Of a DNA stretch of 64,000 nucleotides, positions 37,315 through 46,855 are shown one piece after another (within the stretch, counting starts at the first letter, position 1; every line of letters begins with the position of its first letter). The stretch lies in NCBI RefSeq assembly GCF_014284275.1, contig NZ_JACOFU010000006.1, positions 213,862 to 277,861 on the forward strand, written 5' to 3'. The DNA is from Affinundibacterium amnicola (GTDB taxonomy: Bacteria > Pseudomonadota > Gammaproteobacteria > Burkholderiales > Burkholderiaceae_D). The notes beneath the pieces are model-generated. The model worked only from the letters and a program-made list of their open reading frames with translations. It did no database searches and had not been told where the DNA came from. A program made the position numbers and the translations under genes.

Positions 37315-38301
37315 ATGAAACATATTTTATTAAGTATCGCTTTGTTGTTCGGTGCGACAACCATGATTGTTGCCGATGCGGAAGCGCAACGTATGGGCAA
37401 GCGCGGTTCTTTTGGCCGTCAATCAAATAACGTCACGCAAAAAGCACCAGCAGCAAATGCTGCGACGCCAGCGCAGGCCGCTAAGCCAGGTGCTGCAAAC
37501 GCTGCGACACCTGCGGTTCCTCCTAAACCAGCTATGCCTTGGAAAGGTATTGTTGGCGGCTTGATCGGTGGTGCACTGTTAGCTGGTTTGTTTTCTTCCT
37601 TGGGTATGGGCGGTGCTTTGGCAAGTGCCTTGGGTTCAATGTTAACTTTTGCAGCGATCGGTTTGCTTGCATTCATGGCCTATCGTTTCTTTATGCGTAG
37701 AAAAGCGGGCAACGCAGCGGCGAATGCGCCATCGATGTTTAATCAACAGCCAGCTTATGCCGGTGTGCCAAACAATAATGCCTTACCTGAAATCGGTTCA
37801 CGCGTTGACTCATATACAGATAATGCACCAAAAGCATTTACGCCAGCTTCTGTCAGTACAGCAAACTTTGGCGGTGGTGATGCAGCTCCAGCTCCAGCTC
37901 CAGCGGCAAATCAGGGGAACTGGACAATTCCAGCGGATTTCGATGTGACAGGTTTCCTGCGTCACGCTAAGTCAAATTACATTCGTTTGCAGGCCGCTTG
38001 GGATCGTGGTGATATCAACGATATCCGTGAATTCACTTCACCAGAAATGTTTGCAGAAATGAAGTTGGAATTGCAAGATCGTGGTGCAGCGAAGAATGAA
38101 ACGGATGTGGTGACTTTGGATGCAGAATTGTTAGGCATCGAAACACAAGCGTACGACTATGTAGCTAGCGTTAAATTCACTGGCATGATCAAAGAAGCCG
38201 GTGCGACTAATCCAGAAGCATTTGCTGAAGTTTGGAACTTAGCGAAACCAGTGAATGGTCAATCTGGTTGGTTGTTGGCTGGTATTCAGCAATTGAATTA
38301 A
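37315..38301 (+). CDS. Exported/membrane Tim44-like (MXAN-type) protein
   Basis: A 328-aa protein from the ATG at 37315 (SD AAAAGGAG); an in-frame ATG at 37291 would put the signal peptide too far in. Layout: signal peptide (ILLSIALLFGATTMIVADAEA-Q), a basic Ala/Pro-rich spacer, a Gly/Ala hydrophobic segment (GIVGGLIGGALLAGLFSSLGMGG and LTFAAIGLLAFMAYRFF, ~80-130), a low-complexity PAPAPA linker and a C-terminal TIM44-like domain (~210-328; FLRHAKSNYIRLQAAWDRGDINDIREF). This TIM44-domain family is a regular member of the ubiE-ubiJ-ubiB neighbourhood in beta-proteobacteria; the molecular role is unclear. Confidence 0.88.
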   Translation: MKHILLSIALLFGATTMIVADAEAQRMGKRGSFGRQSNNVTQKAPAANAATPAQAAKPGAANAATPAVPPKPAMPWKGIVGGLIGGALLAGLFSSLGMGGALASALGSMLTFAAIGLLAFMAYRFFMRRKAGNAAANAPSMFNQQPAYAGVPNNNALPEIGSRVDSYTDNAPKAFTPASVSTANFGGGDAAPAPAPAANQGNWTIPADFDVTGFLRHAKSNYIRLQAAWDRGDINDIREFTSPEMFAEMKLELQDRGAAKNETDVVTLDAELLGIETQAYDYVASVKFTGMIKEAGATNPEAFAEVWNLAKPVNGQSGWLLAGIQQLN

Positions 38302-38409
38302 TTGGTTGAATGTCGGTACAGCCTTGTTTTCGGACAAACTTGTATCTGATTAAAACGCTTGAAATTGGCCAGATTGAAGGTCTTTTAAGGGTTTGCTGTT
38401 AAACTAAGA

Positions 38410-38438
38410 ACCGCGCATGATGTCATGCGCGGTTTTTT
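38410..38438 (+). terminator. Rho-independent terminator before ubiJ
   Basis: ACCGCGCATGA (38410-38420) pairs with TCATGCGCGGT (38423-38433), 2-nt loop, with a T run to 38438. Two ATGs of an upstream in-frame start for ubiJ fall inside this stem, which is why I start ubiJ at 38450. Confidence 0.85.
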
Positions 38439-38449
38439 ATTTTATACCT

Positions 38450-39046
38450 ATGATTGCCACCCCCTTTATCCTGTTTGTGAATCACTTGTTAGCACAAGAA
38501 CCTTGGGCTGCGGCACGCTTACAGAAACATGCCGGTAAGACTGCCTGTGTTGATGTTGAGTTATTTCAGTTGCGTGTGAAAATTGGTGCTGATGGCTTGT
38601 TGCAAGCAGCCGCCGATGAAACAGAAGCAAATGCCGATCAGGTCGTGCTGAGGATCAAGGCAGCCGATTTGCCTTTGATTGCGCAAAACCGCGAACGTGC
38701 GGTGTCCTATGTCAAGATAGAGGGCGATGCTGATTTCGCGAATGCCTTATCGCAATTAAGTCAGGATTTACGGTGGGAAGCAGAAGAAGATTTAAGTAAA
38801 TTGTTTGGCGATGTGGCCGCTGTGCGCATGGTCGCAACGGGTAAAAGTTTGCTTGAAAACGCAAAACGCACACACCAAAACCTACAAGAAAATCTAGCTG
38901 AATATTTTTTAGAAGAAAACCCTATGTTGGTACGCCCACAAGCTGTGCGTGCCTTTGGTGAACAAGTGAACAAAACTCGTGATGATGTAGAGCGTTTGAT
39001 GAAACGCTTGGAACGATTAGAAAAGATGAAGGTAGCAAAGCAATGA
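38450..39046 (+). CDS. ubiJ: Ubiquinone biosynthesis accessory factor UbiJ (SCP2 domain)
   Basis: A 198-aa protein. The SCP2-like domain spans the first ~110 residues (PFILFVNHLLAQEPWAAARLQKHAGKTACV, then VSYVKIEGDADFANALSQL); the C-terminal part is a helical stretch ending KMKVAKQ. UbiJ binds ubiquinone intermediates and works with UbiK and the Ubi complex. Start ATG 38450 (MIATPF) lies 12 nt after the terminator T-run. The TGA stop (39044-39046) abuts the terminal repeat of an inserted element; the ubiJ stop and ubiB start probably overlapped before insertion (see findings). Confidence 0.88.
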   Translation: MIATPFILFVNHLLAQEPWAAARLQKHAGKTACVDVELFQLRVKIGADGLLQAAADETEANADQVVLRIKAADLPLIAQNRERAVSYVKIEGDADFANALSQLSQDLRWEAEEDLSKLFGDVAAVRMVATGKSLLENAKRTHQNLQENLAEYFLEENPMLVRPQAVRAFGEQVNKTRDDVERLMKRLERLEKMKVAKQ

Positions 39047-39283
39047 TCCTAGATTCCTCAGTTGACCGCTCAATGTCGGCTTGAAAGTCGCATGAATATT
39101 AACTTTTACCCTGTTTTTACAGATCACCATTTGGGTGAGACCGCTACAGGCTCGATTACACATTTTTCCGCGCCGCTGGACTTCGTTGTTCCTCCTATCA
39201 ACATTAAGGTTGCTTCGTCGTCACGCCTCGCCAGCAACGCGGAAAAACGCACACTCGAACCTGTCCAACTGAGGAATCTAGGA
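39047..39283. mobile_element. MITE-like insertion between ubiJ and ubiB
   Basis: A 237-bp element with perfect 18-bp terminal inverted repeats TCCTAGATTCCTCAGTTG (39047-39064) and its complement (39266-39283). It is flanked by TGA on both sides (39044-39046 and 39284-39286), a possible 3-bp target duplication of the TNA type. No transposase gene. Its right end supplies GAGGA (39271-39275), seven bases before the ubiB ATG. Confidence 0.85.
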
Positions 39284-40854
39284 TGATTTTAAATTCTCTA
39301 CGCTTGTTTAAAATTGTTCGCATCGTTCTGAAGTACGGCATCGATGAAATTGCGATGTCGGGTTTGCGTATTCCACGCACGGCAAAGCTCATCAAAGCAC
39401 TATTGTTTTGGCGCGACTTGTCCGCACCGCGTGGTGAGCGTTTGCGCAAATCCTTAGAGGATTTGGGACCAATTTTTGTTAAGTTTGGACAGGTACTGTC
39501 AACAAGGCGTGACCTGATGCCGCCGGATATCGCAAATGAATTGGCGCTGTTGCAAGACCGCGTGCCCTCGTTTGATCCTGATTTGGCGGTTGCACAAATT
39601 ACTAAATCCCTCGGCGCCCATCCTGATCAATTATTTGCCAGCTTCGAACGCGTGCCAGTCGCTTCGGCGTCGATTGCGCAAGTGCATTTTGCGACCCTAA
39701 AAGATGGTCGTGAAGCCGCGGTGAAGGTGCTGCGTCCTGGTATGAAAGAAACCATAGACCGTGATGTTGCGTTGATGAAAATCGCTGCTGGCTGGTTAGA
39801 GTTTTTGTGGGCGGACGGCAAGCGTCTAAAAGCCAAAGAAGTCGTTGGTGAATTTGATAAATATCTGCACGATGAGTTAGATCTGATGCGCGAAGCTGCG
39901 AATGGTAGTCAATTGCGTCGCAACTTTGCTGATTCCGATTTACTGATCGTACCGGAAATGTATTGGGATTTATGTTCATCCTCCGTGATCGTCATGGAAC
40001 GTATGAAGGGCATACCGATTTCCCAAATCGATAAGCTACAAGAAGCGGGTGTTGATCTGGCGAAGTTGTCGCGTGATGGTGTGACGATTTTCTTTACCCA
40101 GATTTTCCGCGATGGTTTTTTTCACGCCGATATGCATCCGGGGAATATTTTGGTATCGACCGAACCTGCTACTTTAGGGCGTTATATCGCGCTCGATTTT
40201 GGCATCGTTGGTACTTTGAATGATTACGACAAAGATTATTTATCACAGAACTTCTTAGCCTTCTTCCGCCGTGATTATAAGCGCGTGGCAGAGGCGCATA
40301 TAGAATCAGGCTGGGCACCAAAAGAAACTCGCGTCGATGAGCTGGAAGCCGCCGTGCGCGCTTGTTGTGAGCCTATCTTTGATCGTCCATTGAAAGATAT
40401 TTCTTTCGGTCAGGTCTTATTACGTTTGTTCCAAACTTCACGTCGCTTCAATGTTGAAGTGCAACCGCAACTGGTGTTGCTGCAAAAGACTTTGCTCAAT
40501 ATCGAAGGACTGGGACGCCAGCTTGATCCTGATCTAGATCTGTGGAAAACCGCGAAACCTTACCTTGAGCGCTGGATGAGTGAGCAAGTTGGTTGGCGCG
40601 GTTTAATGGATAAGCTGAAAGCGGAAGCGCCGCGTTACAGCCATATCTTCCCGCAATTGCCACGCCTCGCACATCAAGCTCTGAGTCGGGCAGCTGATGG
40701 TGGAAATAATGAAGCTTTGTTGGCGAGTTTGATTGCGGAACAGCGCGCAACGAATTCTTTATTGCGTGCGATTATCTATATCGGCGTTGGTGTATTGGCA
40801 GGCGTGATTTTAGCGTTTTCCTATGTGAATTTTTTCATGCTTCCAGTGGTATGA
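39283..40854 (+). CDS. ubiB: Ubiquinone biosynthesis regulatory protein kinase UbiB
   Basis: A 523-aa ABC1/UbiB family atypical kinase needed for ubiquinone synthesis. The KxGQ motif ([16 protein letters not shown]) has Lys67; further kinase-like elements are [23 protein letters not shown], and the catalytic segment [13 protein letters not shown] followed by [10 protein letters not shown]. Two C-terminal TM helices ([24 protein letters not shown]...) anchor it in the membrane. The start ATG at 39283 is formed by the terminal A of the inserted element plus the TG of the duplicated TGA; SD GAGGA is also from the element. Length (523) fits the family (E. coli 546). Confidence 0.96.
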   Translation: MILNSLRLFKIVRIVLKYGIDEIAMSGLRIPRTAKLIKALLFWRDLSAPRGERLRKSLEDLGPIFVKFGQVLSTRRDLMPPDIANELALLQDRVPSFDPDLAVAQITKSLGAHPDQLFASFERVPVASASIAQVHFATLKDGREAAVKVLRPGMKETIDRDVALMKIAAGWLEFLWADGKRLKAKEVVGEFDKYLHDELDLMREAANGSQLRRNFADSDLLIVPEMYWDLCSSSVIVMERMKGIPISQIDKLQEAGVDLAKLSRDGVTIFFTQIFRDGFFHADMHPGNILVSTEPATLGRYIALDFGIVGTLNDYDKDYLSQNFLAFFRRDYKRVAEAHIESGWAPKETRVDELEAAVRACCEPIFDRPLKDISFGQVLLRLFQTSRRFNVEVQPQLVLLQKTLLNIEGLGRQLDPDLDLWKTAKPYLERWMSEQVGWRGLMDKLKAEAPRYSHIFPQLPRLAHQALSRAADGGNNEALLASLIAEQRATNSLLRAIIYIGVGVLAGVILAFSYVNFFMLPVV

Positions 40855-41474
40855 CACCGCAATTTTCTCATCGTGATCCAAATGATCCTGAGTTTTGGGA
40901 CGAGCGTTTTCAACAAGGTTTTACGCCATGGAATCTCGGAGCTGTGCCACTTGGATTGCGTGATTTTGTCCATAAGCTTGAGAGAGCGCAGAAAGCCGTT
41001 CCAAACTGTTTAATTCCTGGTTGTGGTCACGCACACGAAGTGGGATTTCTATCAGAAGCAGGATGGCAAGTGACTGCGATCGATTTTTCGCTTGCTGCGG
41101 TGAATACAGCAAAAGCCCAGTTGGGGCAGTCGTCAGAGCGTGTGCAACACGCAGATTTCTTTCAATTTACACCAAATGCCCCGTTAAGTTTGATTTATGA
41201 GCGCGCTTTTTTCTGTGCGTTACCGCCAGCTATGCGTGAAGCTGTGGTTGAGCGGTGGGCGAAGCTTTTGCCTTCTGGTGCGCAACTGATTGGGTATTTC
41301 TTGTTAAATGATACCGACGACCTTAGCAAAAAGGGGCCACCTTTTCATACCCATGTTCAGGAATTTTCTGCATTGATGCGCCCTTATTTTGTTTGCTTAG
41401 AAGATGCCGATGTAAGTGATTCACTTGCGGTATTTGAGGGCAAGGAGCGTTGGCAGGTTTGGCAGCGCATTTAG
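40851..41474 (+). CDS. TPMT-family methyltransferase (thiopurine/chalcogen type)
   Basis: A 207-aa SAM-dependent methyltransferase of the thiopurine S-methyltransferase group. The N-terminus [18 protein letters not shown] and the SAM site [28 protein letters not shown] are diagnostic, as is [14 protein letters not shown]. In proteobacteria relatives methylate selenium or tellurium compounds or small thiols; the true substrate here is not known. Its start overlaps the ubiB stop by 4 bp (ATGA), so it is translated with the ubi operon. A terminator follows at 41494-41523. Confidence 0.9.
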   Translation: MTPQFSHRDPNDPEFWDERFQQGFTPWNLGAVPLGLRDFVHKLERAQKAVPNCLIPGCGHAHEVGFLSEAGWQVTAIDFSLAAVNTAKAQLGQSSERVQHADFFQFTPNAPLSLIYERAFFCALPPAMREAVVERWAKLLPSGAQLIGYFLLNDTDDLSKKGPPFHTHVQEFSALMRPYFVCLEDADVSDSLAVFEGKERWQVWQRI

Positions 41475-41493
41475 GATTTGCATCGACGACGTA

Positions 41494-41523
41494 AAAAAAG
41501 CGGATAAATTATCCGCTTTTTTC
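41494..41523. terminator. Bidirectional terminator between TPMT-like and M13 peptidase genes
   Basis: A-run, GCGGAT, AAATT, ATCCGC, T-run (41494-41523), able to work on both strands. It closes the ubi operon on the plus strand and the convergent peptidase gene on the minus strand. Confidence 0.9.
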
Positions 41524-41553
41524 TTTCGGGTAAGCGCCGAGCTTACGCAATCA

Positions 41554-43653
41554 TTACCAAACGCGAATGCGCTTCGCTGGCTCTACGTACATCTTGTCCC
41601 CGGCCTTTACATCAAATGCCTGATAGAACTCTGGCATGTTGGTGAGCGGACCATTGGCTCGGAACATTCCCGGTGCGTGTGAATCGGTTGAGAGCAATCG
41701 CACGGTTTCCTTGTCACGTGCCTTGCCACGCCAAACCTGTGCCCAACCCATGAAGACGCGTTGATTACCAGTATAACCATCAATCACAGGTGGTTTCTTG
41801 CCATTGAGTGACAATTGATAGGCTTTGTAGGCAATCGACAGTCCAGCGTTGTCACCAATATTTTCACCCAAGGTTAGTTTGCCATTGACTTTATAACCTT
41901 CGAGCGGACTATAGTTGGCATATTGTGCGACCAGCGCATCGGTTACTTTTCCAAAGTTTGCTTTGTCTTCGGCGGTCCACCAATCACGTAGGTTACCATC
42001 GCCGTCAGATTGACTACCAGAGTCATCAAAACCATGGCCAATTTCATGTCCTATGACGGCACCAATACCGCCGTAGTTGACCGCATCATCTGCTTCAGGA
42101 TTAAAGAATGGTGGCATCAAAATCGCAGCAGGGAAGACGATTTCATTTTGACGTGAATTGTAATACGCATTGACCGTTTGCGGGCTCATGCCCCATTCGC
42201 TGCGATCAACTGGTTTGCCCAGTTTATCAACTTGACGTTGATAAGCGAATGCGCGGCCTGCTTTGATATTGCCAATCAAATCACCCTTAACGATGGACAA
42301 TTGACTGTAATCGCGCCATTTATCGGGGTAACCAATTTTCGGTGTGAACTTCGACAATTTAACTAGCGCTTCTTTTTTGGTTGCTTCACCCATCCAAGGC
42401 AGAGTTTCTATGCTTTGTTTGTACGCTAACATCAGGTTATTCACCAATACTTGCATGCGTGCTTTGTTTTCAGCTGGGAAGTGTTTTGCTACATACAATT
42501 GTCCCAAGGCTTCGGACAGACTTTCTTCAACGCGACTGACACCACGTTTCCAGCGCGGTTGATTTTCTGGGATGCCACGCAGGGTTGCATTAGAAAATGA
42601 GAAATCCTGATCAACGAAGCGTTTGCTCAGATAGGGAGCATAGGCATTTAAAACGCGCCAATTGAAATAGGCTTGCCATGTTTCGACCGGCGTATCTTGG
42701 ATGACTTTATTGAGGCCCGTTAAATAGCTAGGTTGACGGACGATGACAGAATCGGTTTTGCCGCCAGTTCCCATTTCAATAAAGTATTTGTTCCAGTCAA
42801 ATCCTGGCAGTAAGTCGCCGAGTTTAGCGATTTCTACTTTATTGTAGGTTTTTACTGGATTGCGATTTTCAACATTACTCCATTGGATTTTCGCGATTTC
42901 TGTTTCCAAAGCCATAATCGCGCTAGCCGCTTGTTGCGCATTGCTATTGCCAGCCATGGTCAACATCTTCTCTACGTGTATTAGATAGGCATCGCGTACC
43001 GCTTTAAATTTGGCATCATCGAGTTTCAGATAGTAGTCGCGATCTGGCAAACTCAGGCCACCTTGACCGACAGTGATTGTATATTTCGATGAGTCTTTTG
43101 CATCTTGTGTGACGCCAGAACCGATAGGAGTACCAATGCTGATGCGTGACAGGTAAGCAAGCATGGCTGGTAATTCTGCTTTATCTTTGAATTGTTGAAT
43201 CCGCGCAAAGTCAGCTTGTAGTGGTTTGATATCAAGTTCTTCTAAGCGAGCTTCATCCATAAAACTATTATAGAGATCCGCAATTTTTTGCTGATTGGTA
43301 CCCGGTTTTAATTCTGTTTGTGTTGCCAGGCTTTGTATGATCGCCGCAGATTGTTTTGCCGACATTTCAGCCAATTGATCGAAGGCACCATAACGTCCGC
43401 GATCTGCTGGAATCTCGACGGTGTCTAACCATTTTCCAGACATGAAACGGAAAAAATCATCTTGCGGCCGTACGCTTTTATCTATCCACTGCAAGTCGAT
43501 ACCCGATTGTAATTTCTTGGCGGCGGCTTTCGTTTTAGTTGCTTGTTTGCTCGTTTGTTTACTATCAGGTGCTACTGATTGCGCAATGACTTGTGCACTG
43601 ATTGATGACGCAAACAGTCCAGAAATAACAGAAAATAAGATTCGTTGACGCAT
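41554..43653 (-). CDS. M13-family (neprilysin-like) metallopeptidase, exported
   Basis: A 699-aa zinc endopeptidase. A signal peptide is visible (ILFSVISGLFASSISAQVIA, cleavage near residue 24). The zinc site HEIGH is at 536-540 (VIGHEIGHGFDDSGSQ), and the third ligand lies in the ENIGDNAGL motif. The NAYYNSRQNEIVFPAAILMPPFF block and the C-terminal YVEPAKRIRVW are family hallmarks. Length fits bacterial M13 enzymes (~680-700 aa). It probably degrades peptides in the periplasm. Its promoter is in 43654-43900, a gap with no gene. Confidence 0.95.
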   Translation of the reverse strand: MRQRILFSVISGLFASSISAQVIAQSVAPDSKQTSKQATKTKAAAKKLQSGIDLQWIDKSVRPQDDFFRFMSGKWLDTVEIPADRGRYGAFDQLAEMSAKQSAAIIQSLATQTELKPGTNQQKIADLYNSFMDEARLEELDIKPLQADFARIQQFKDKAELPAMLAYLSRISIGTPIGSGVTQDAKDSSKYTITVGQGGLSLPDRDYYLKLDDAKFKAVRDAYLIHVEKMLTMAGNSNAQQAASAIMALETEIAKIQWSNVENRNPVKTYNKVEIAKLGDLLPGFDWNKYFIEMGTGGKTDSVIVRQPSYLTGLNKVIQDTPVETWQAYFNWRVLNAYAPYLSKRFVDQDFSFSNATLRGIPENQPRWKRGVSRVEESLSEALGQLYVAKHFPAENKARMQVLVNNLMLAYKQSIETLPWMGEATKKEALVKLSKFTPKIGYPDKWRDYSQLSIVKGDLIGNIKAGRAFAYQRQVDKLGKPVDRSEWGMSPQTVNAYYNSRQNEIVFPAAILMPPFFNPEADDAVNYGGIGAVIGHEIGHGFDDSGSQSDGDGNLRDWWTAEDKANFGKVTDALVAQYANYSPLEGYKVNGKLTLGENIGDNAGLSIAYKAYQLSLNGKKPPVIDGYTGNQRVFMGWAQVWRGKARDKETVRLLSTDSHAPGMFRANGPLTNMPEFYQAFDVKAGDKMYVEPAKRIRVW

Positions 43654-43900
43654 AGTGTTCCTCTTTAATTTATTGTTTAATTTGTCGCGTGATTATTATG
43701 TTAATACGCACTAGTTCAACACGTTCTAGGAATTAGTGTGATGATTTGTGACTTATTTCAGACCATTGAGTTCATCCATAGTTCCAAATTCAATGAGCAT
43801 CATTGGCTGTTTCGTTTCTTATTTAACTTGGTAATTGGTCGCTGGATTAGTGCTTGAAATGGCGAGGTTCATCGTTGCTAAATTGGGGAAGCCCAAATAG

Positions 43901-43930
43901 AAAAAGCCCCGGAAAAATCCGGGGCTTTTT
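43901..43930 (-). terminator. Terminator for the TonB-dependent receptor gene
   Basis: AAAAAGCCCCGGA (43901-43913) / TCCGGGGCTTTTT (43918-43930), a 13-bp stem with a 4-nt loop and T-runs on both strands. It lies 33 bp after the receptor stop codon. Confidence 0.9.
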
Positions 43931-43963
43931 GATCTTGCTACTTGTAGTCTCTATTTTTACAAA

Positions 43964-46855
43964 TTAGAACTTCAAGTTGCCAGTCATGTAGACCGTGCGT
44001 CCCAAAGGATCTGTATAGCGGCCATCATATCCAACTTGATTACCACCCCCAGTATTGCGGATTGATAGTGGAGGATCTTGGTTCAATAAATTGCGAACCC
44101 CAGCAGTTAAAGTCAAGTTCTTAGACGCGTTTGCTTTGATTTGCCAGTCCAGTGTGATGTATTTTTTTACACTTCGTTCTAGGCCAGCTAAACCACCAAT
44201 TGAACCATCGTCATTTACAAAACGTAACTGCGCATCGGAAGCATTAATAACTTTGTCACGATAGCCTGAACGATAGTTCATCGTCAGAGAGTTAGAAATC
44301 ATATCGCTGGATTTCAATGAGAAAACCATTCTCGAAATTATCTTGAAAACGACATTATCTGATGAATCAAAGCGTCCAACACTCTTCTCTAAACCAACGC
44401 CTGGCACATCTTGCTCAGCTTTGAGCATATATGTACCAGACCAGTTAACTGATAAAGCACCGATTGGTGTGGCAGTTCTGTAAGTACTATCCCAATCGAT
44501 ACCTTGATAATGAGATGTCGCTAAATTCACTGGAGAAAGCTGGGCAACGATCACTTTTGAACCTTGAATCGGATCAAAATATAATTGAATGTACTTGTCC
44601 GCCAGTGCAGGTGTCGTGTAGATTTGATCTTGCGATAGTGATTGAATCTGATTCTTCAACTTCACATCCCACCAGTCTAAACCGATGGTTAAGCTCTTCA
44701 TTGGTTCGAAGCGAACACCAAATGCCATTTGATCAGACTCTTCAGCCTTCAAACCAGTCGCACCCTTGTTCGCATTACCTTTAGTTAATAAGCCATATTC
44801 CTGAGCACCGCGGCAGTAAGGGAAACGATAATCTGTTGGATTTGTAATCGGGCATGGGAAGAAGCTTGAAGAGCCAGCATTTTTAACTGGATCAGCAATA
44901 TTGTTCATAGTTGGTGCTTTGAAGCCTGTACCATACGATGCACGCAACAACACTGATTCTGTTGGTTGGAAACGAGCGGACAGCTTATAAGTTGCTTTTG
45001 AAACAGCATTTCCTACTTCGCCAGGTGCAGCAGCGCTACCATCCGTGTTGTAAGTAGTATTGTTTTTCTTCACTGCATCATAGCTATCATAACGAACCGC
45101 TGCTGTGATATCTAAATTTTTGATGACAGGCATTAACATTTCACCAAACGCCCCCCAGCTTTGACGGCTTGCATCTAAGTCTTGCGCTCCTGTGCCGCCA
45201 CCAATCTGGGTATCGGTCCAAGATGTGTCTGGATTTTGTGGTCCTGGACCTTTGGAAATGGAACTGTATTGATCTTGATATGACTGCTTAGTGAAGTCCA
45301 TTCCCATACCTAGGGATGCTTGGCCTCCAGGCATCGCGAACATTTCCTTAGAGGTATTTGCACTTAAGACGTCTATTTTCGATTTGGTGGTTAGCAAATT
45401 TTGATTCAACACCGCAGGCGCTAAAATCGAAGATGCATTAGGGTTCATGATGAATGGGTTAAATGCACCAGATTTGACTAGGGCGTTAAACTTGTTCGAG
45501 CTCATGTAGCCAGAAACAGCTTGATCTGTTTGAGTATTTTCTGAGTGCGTATAAGACGCTTTGTAATCCCAGCCCATCAAATTACTGTCAACACCTAAGA
45601 CCAAATGATTGGCATCTGTTTTGTATTCATCTGCGCGACCACCCGCATCATATGCACGGAAATAGAAGAACGCATCAGTGACATCGGACGCTTTAATGCC
45701 ACGTGCTGCTAACAAAGGAACGACGGTTGTATTGTAAGCACCAATATAGTTCTGGTTTACAGTTTTTGCCTTTGTAATAGGATCCATGCTGAATATCGTC
45801 AGCGGTTGAGCTGGCGCTGCATACTGTGCTCGATTTGTGAATCGTGACATCACTGCTTCGCCGAACAATGTTGTTTCATTACTTAACTTCAAACTACCAT
45901 TTGCAAATATGCTATCGCGTGTTAATTTTGGAATTAAGTCAACAGTGGCAGCATAGTCATAGCGACAGAATTCACCGCGCTGAAAGGTATTTGGTCCATT
46001 ACATTTGCCAGTTTTAATGAAATCTGGTGAAAATGCATCGATATTTGCGTCGTCAGGTGGCAGGTTATTGTTATAAATATCAACAACAGCAGGGATCGAA
46101 TTAATACTTGTTTGGAAAATTGCGTATTTCTTTCCGCCTTCATTGAAGCGTCTTACACCCGATTTCGCGAAGTCACGTTGAGTCGCTTTTAAAGCGTCTT
46201 GCTGATCATGGGCATATGAGACCTGTAAGTTGTACCCGTCTGTTGCTAAGTCGCCAAATCCTTTGGAAATAGAGAAGTTAGAGCTACGACCACCGGCTTC
46301 TTGCGGCGCATTTAGAGTAGCTTCTACGACGAAATCTTGTTGATTTTTTTTCAGAATAAAATTGATTACGCCTGCAATTGCATCAGACCCATATAAAGTT
46401 GACGCTCCATCAGTCAATATTTCAACACGTTCGACAGCAGAAAGTGGAATACTTGCTAAGTTGACCGCACTACCAGTTCCGTATGGCGCCATGCGACGAC
46501 CATTCAATAATACCAATGTGTATGCTGTTCCAATTGCGTGGATAGATGCTGTTTGTACGCCACTGCCGCCACCATTCACTGACGCGGACGAAGTAATGAA
46601 GCCCTGCATAGCTGGTAATGCCGCGACCAAATCGGCTACATTAGTAACACCACTTTGTTCGATATCCTTACGACTTAAAGTTTGTACTGGCAATGCACCT
46701 TCTTTGGCGATACGCTTAATCGATGAGCCTGTAATTTCAATACGTTGTGGTGCAGTATCTTGTGCGAATGCTGGTTGTGCGAGCATGCCTGCTCCCATTA
46801 CGACGCCGCCGACAAACATCAGGCGTACTGAACGGGATAAGATTTTTTCTACCAT
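43964..46855 (-). CDS. TonB-dependent outer-membrane receptor 1
   Basis: A 963-aa receptor. Signal peptide (LMFVGGVVMGAGMLAQPAFA-QDTAPQRIEITGSSIKR); the Plug domain follows with ALPVQTLSRKDIEQSGVTNVADLVAALPAMQG, VLLNGRRMAPYG and VERVEILTDGASTLYGSDAIAGVINFILKK; the remainder is a 22-strand-type barrel ending GRTVYMTGNLKF, whose terminal Phe is the outer-membrane assembly signal. The barrel is of the large 'TonB-receptor with N-terminal IEITGSSIKR' class frequent in Alteromonas, Caulobacter and Undibacterium-like bacteria. The ligand is not known; no TonB box is evident. ATG at 46855, AGGAGGAA SD just upstream (CTGGAGGAAGTTAAC). Confidence 0.94.
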   Translation of the reverse strand: MVEKILSRSVRLMFVGGVVMGAGMLAQPAFAQDTAPQRIEITGSSIKRIAKEGALPVQTLSRKDIEQSGVTNVADLVAALPAMQGFITSSASVNGGGSGVQTASIHAIGTAYTLVLLNGRRMAPYGTGSAVNLASIPLSAVERVEILTDGASTLYGSDAIAGVINFILKKNQQDFVVEATLNAPQEAGGRSSNFSISKGFGDLATDGYNLQVSYAHDQQDALKATQRDFAKSGVRRFNEGGKKYAIFQTSINSIPAVVDIYNNNLPPDDANIDAFSPDFIKTGKCNGPNTFQRGEFCRYDYAATVDLIPKLTRDSIFANGSLKLSNETTLFGEAVMSRFTNRAQYAAPAQPLTIFSMDPITKAKTVNQNYIGAYNTTVVPLLAARGIKASDVTDAFFYFRAYDAGGRADEYKTDANHLVLGVDSNLMGWDYKASYTHSENTQTDQAVSGYMSSNKFNALVKSGAFNPFIMNPNASSILAPAVLNQNLLTTKSKIDVLSANTSKEMFAMPGGQASLGMGMDFTKQSYQDQYSSISKGPGPQNPDTSWTDTQIGGGTGAQDLDASRQSWGAFGEMLMPVIKNLDITAAVRYDSYDAVKKNNTTYNTDGSAAAPGEVGNAVSKATYKLSARFQPTESVLLRASYGTGFKAPTMNNIADPVKNAGSSSFFPCPITNPTDYRFPYCRGAQEYGLLTKGNANKGATGLKAEESDQMAFGVRFEPMKSLTIGLDWWDVKLKNQIQSLSQDQIYTTPALADKYIQLYFDPIQGSKVIVAQLSPVNLATSHYQGIDWDSTYRTATPIGALSVNWSGTYMLKAEQDVPGVGLEKSVGRFDSSDNVVFKIISRMVFSLKSSDMISNSLTMNYRSGYRDKVINASDAQLRFVNDDGSIGGLAGLERSVKKYITLDWQIKANASKNLTLTAGVRNLLNQDPPLSIRNTGGGNQVGYDGRYTDPLGRTVYMTGNLKF

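Noticed and set aside
38417..38449. Upstream in-frame start for ubiJ
   Set aside because: Its ATG lies inside a Rho-independent terminator hairpin (38410-38433), so the start at 38450 is preferred.
39062..39286. 74-codon frame inside the MITE-like element as a real gene
   Set aside because: It starts with TTG and shows no domain; its last codons overlap the ubiB start. I treat it as a by-product of the insertion but note its ATGA overlap in the findings.
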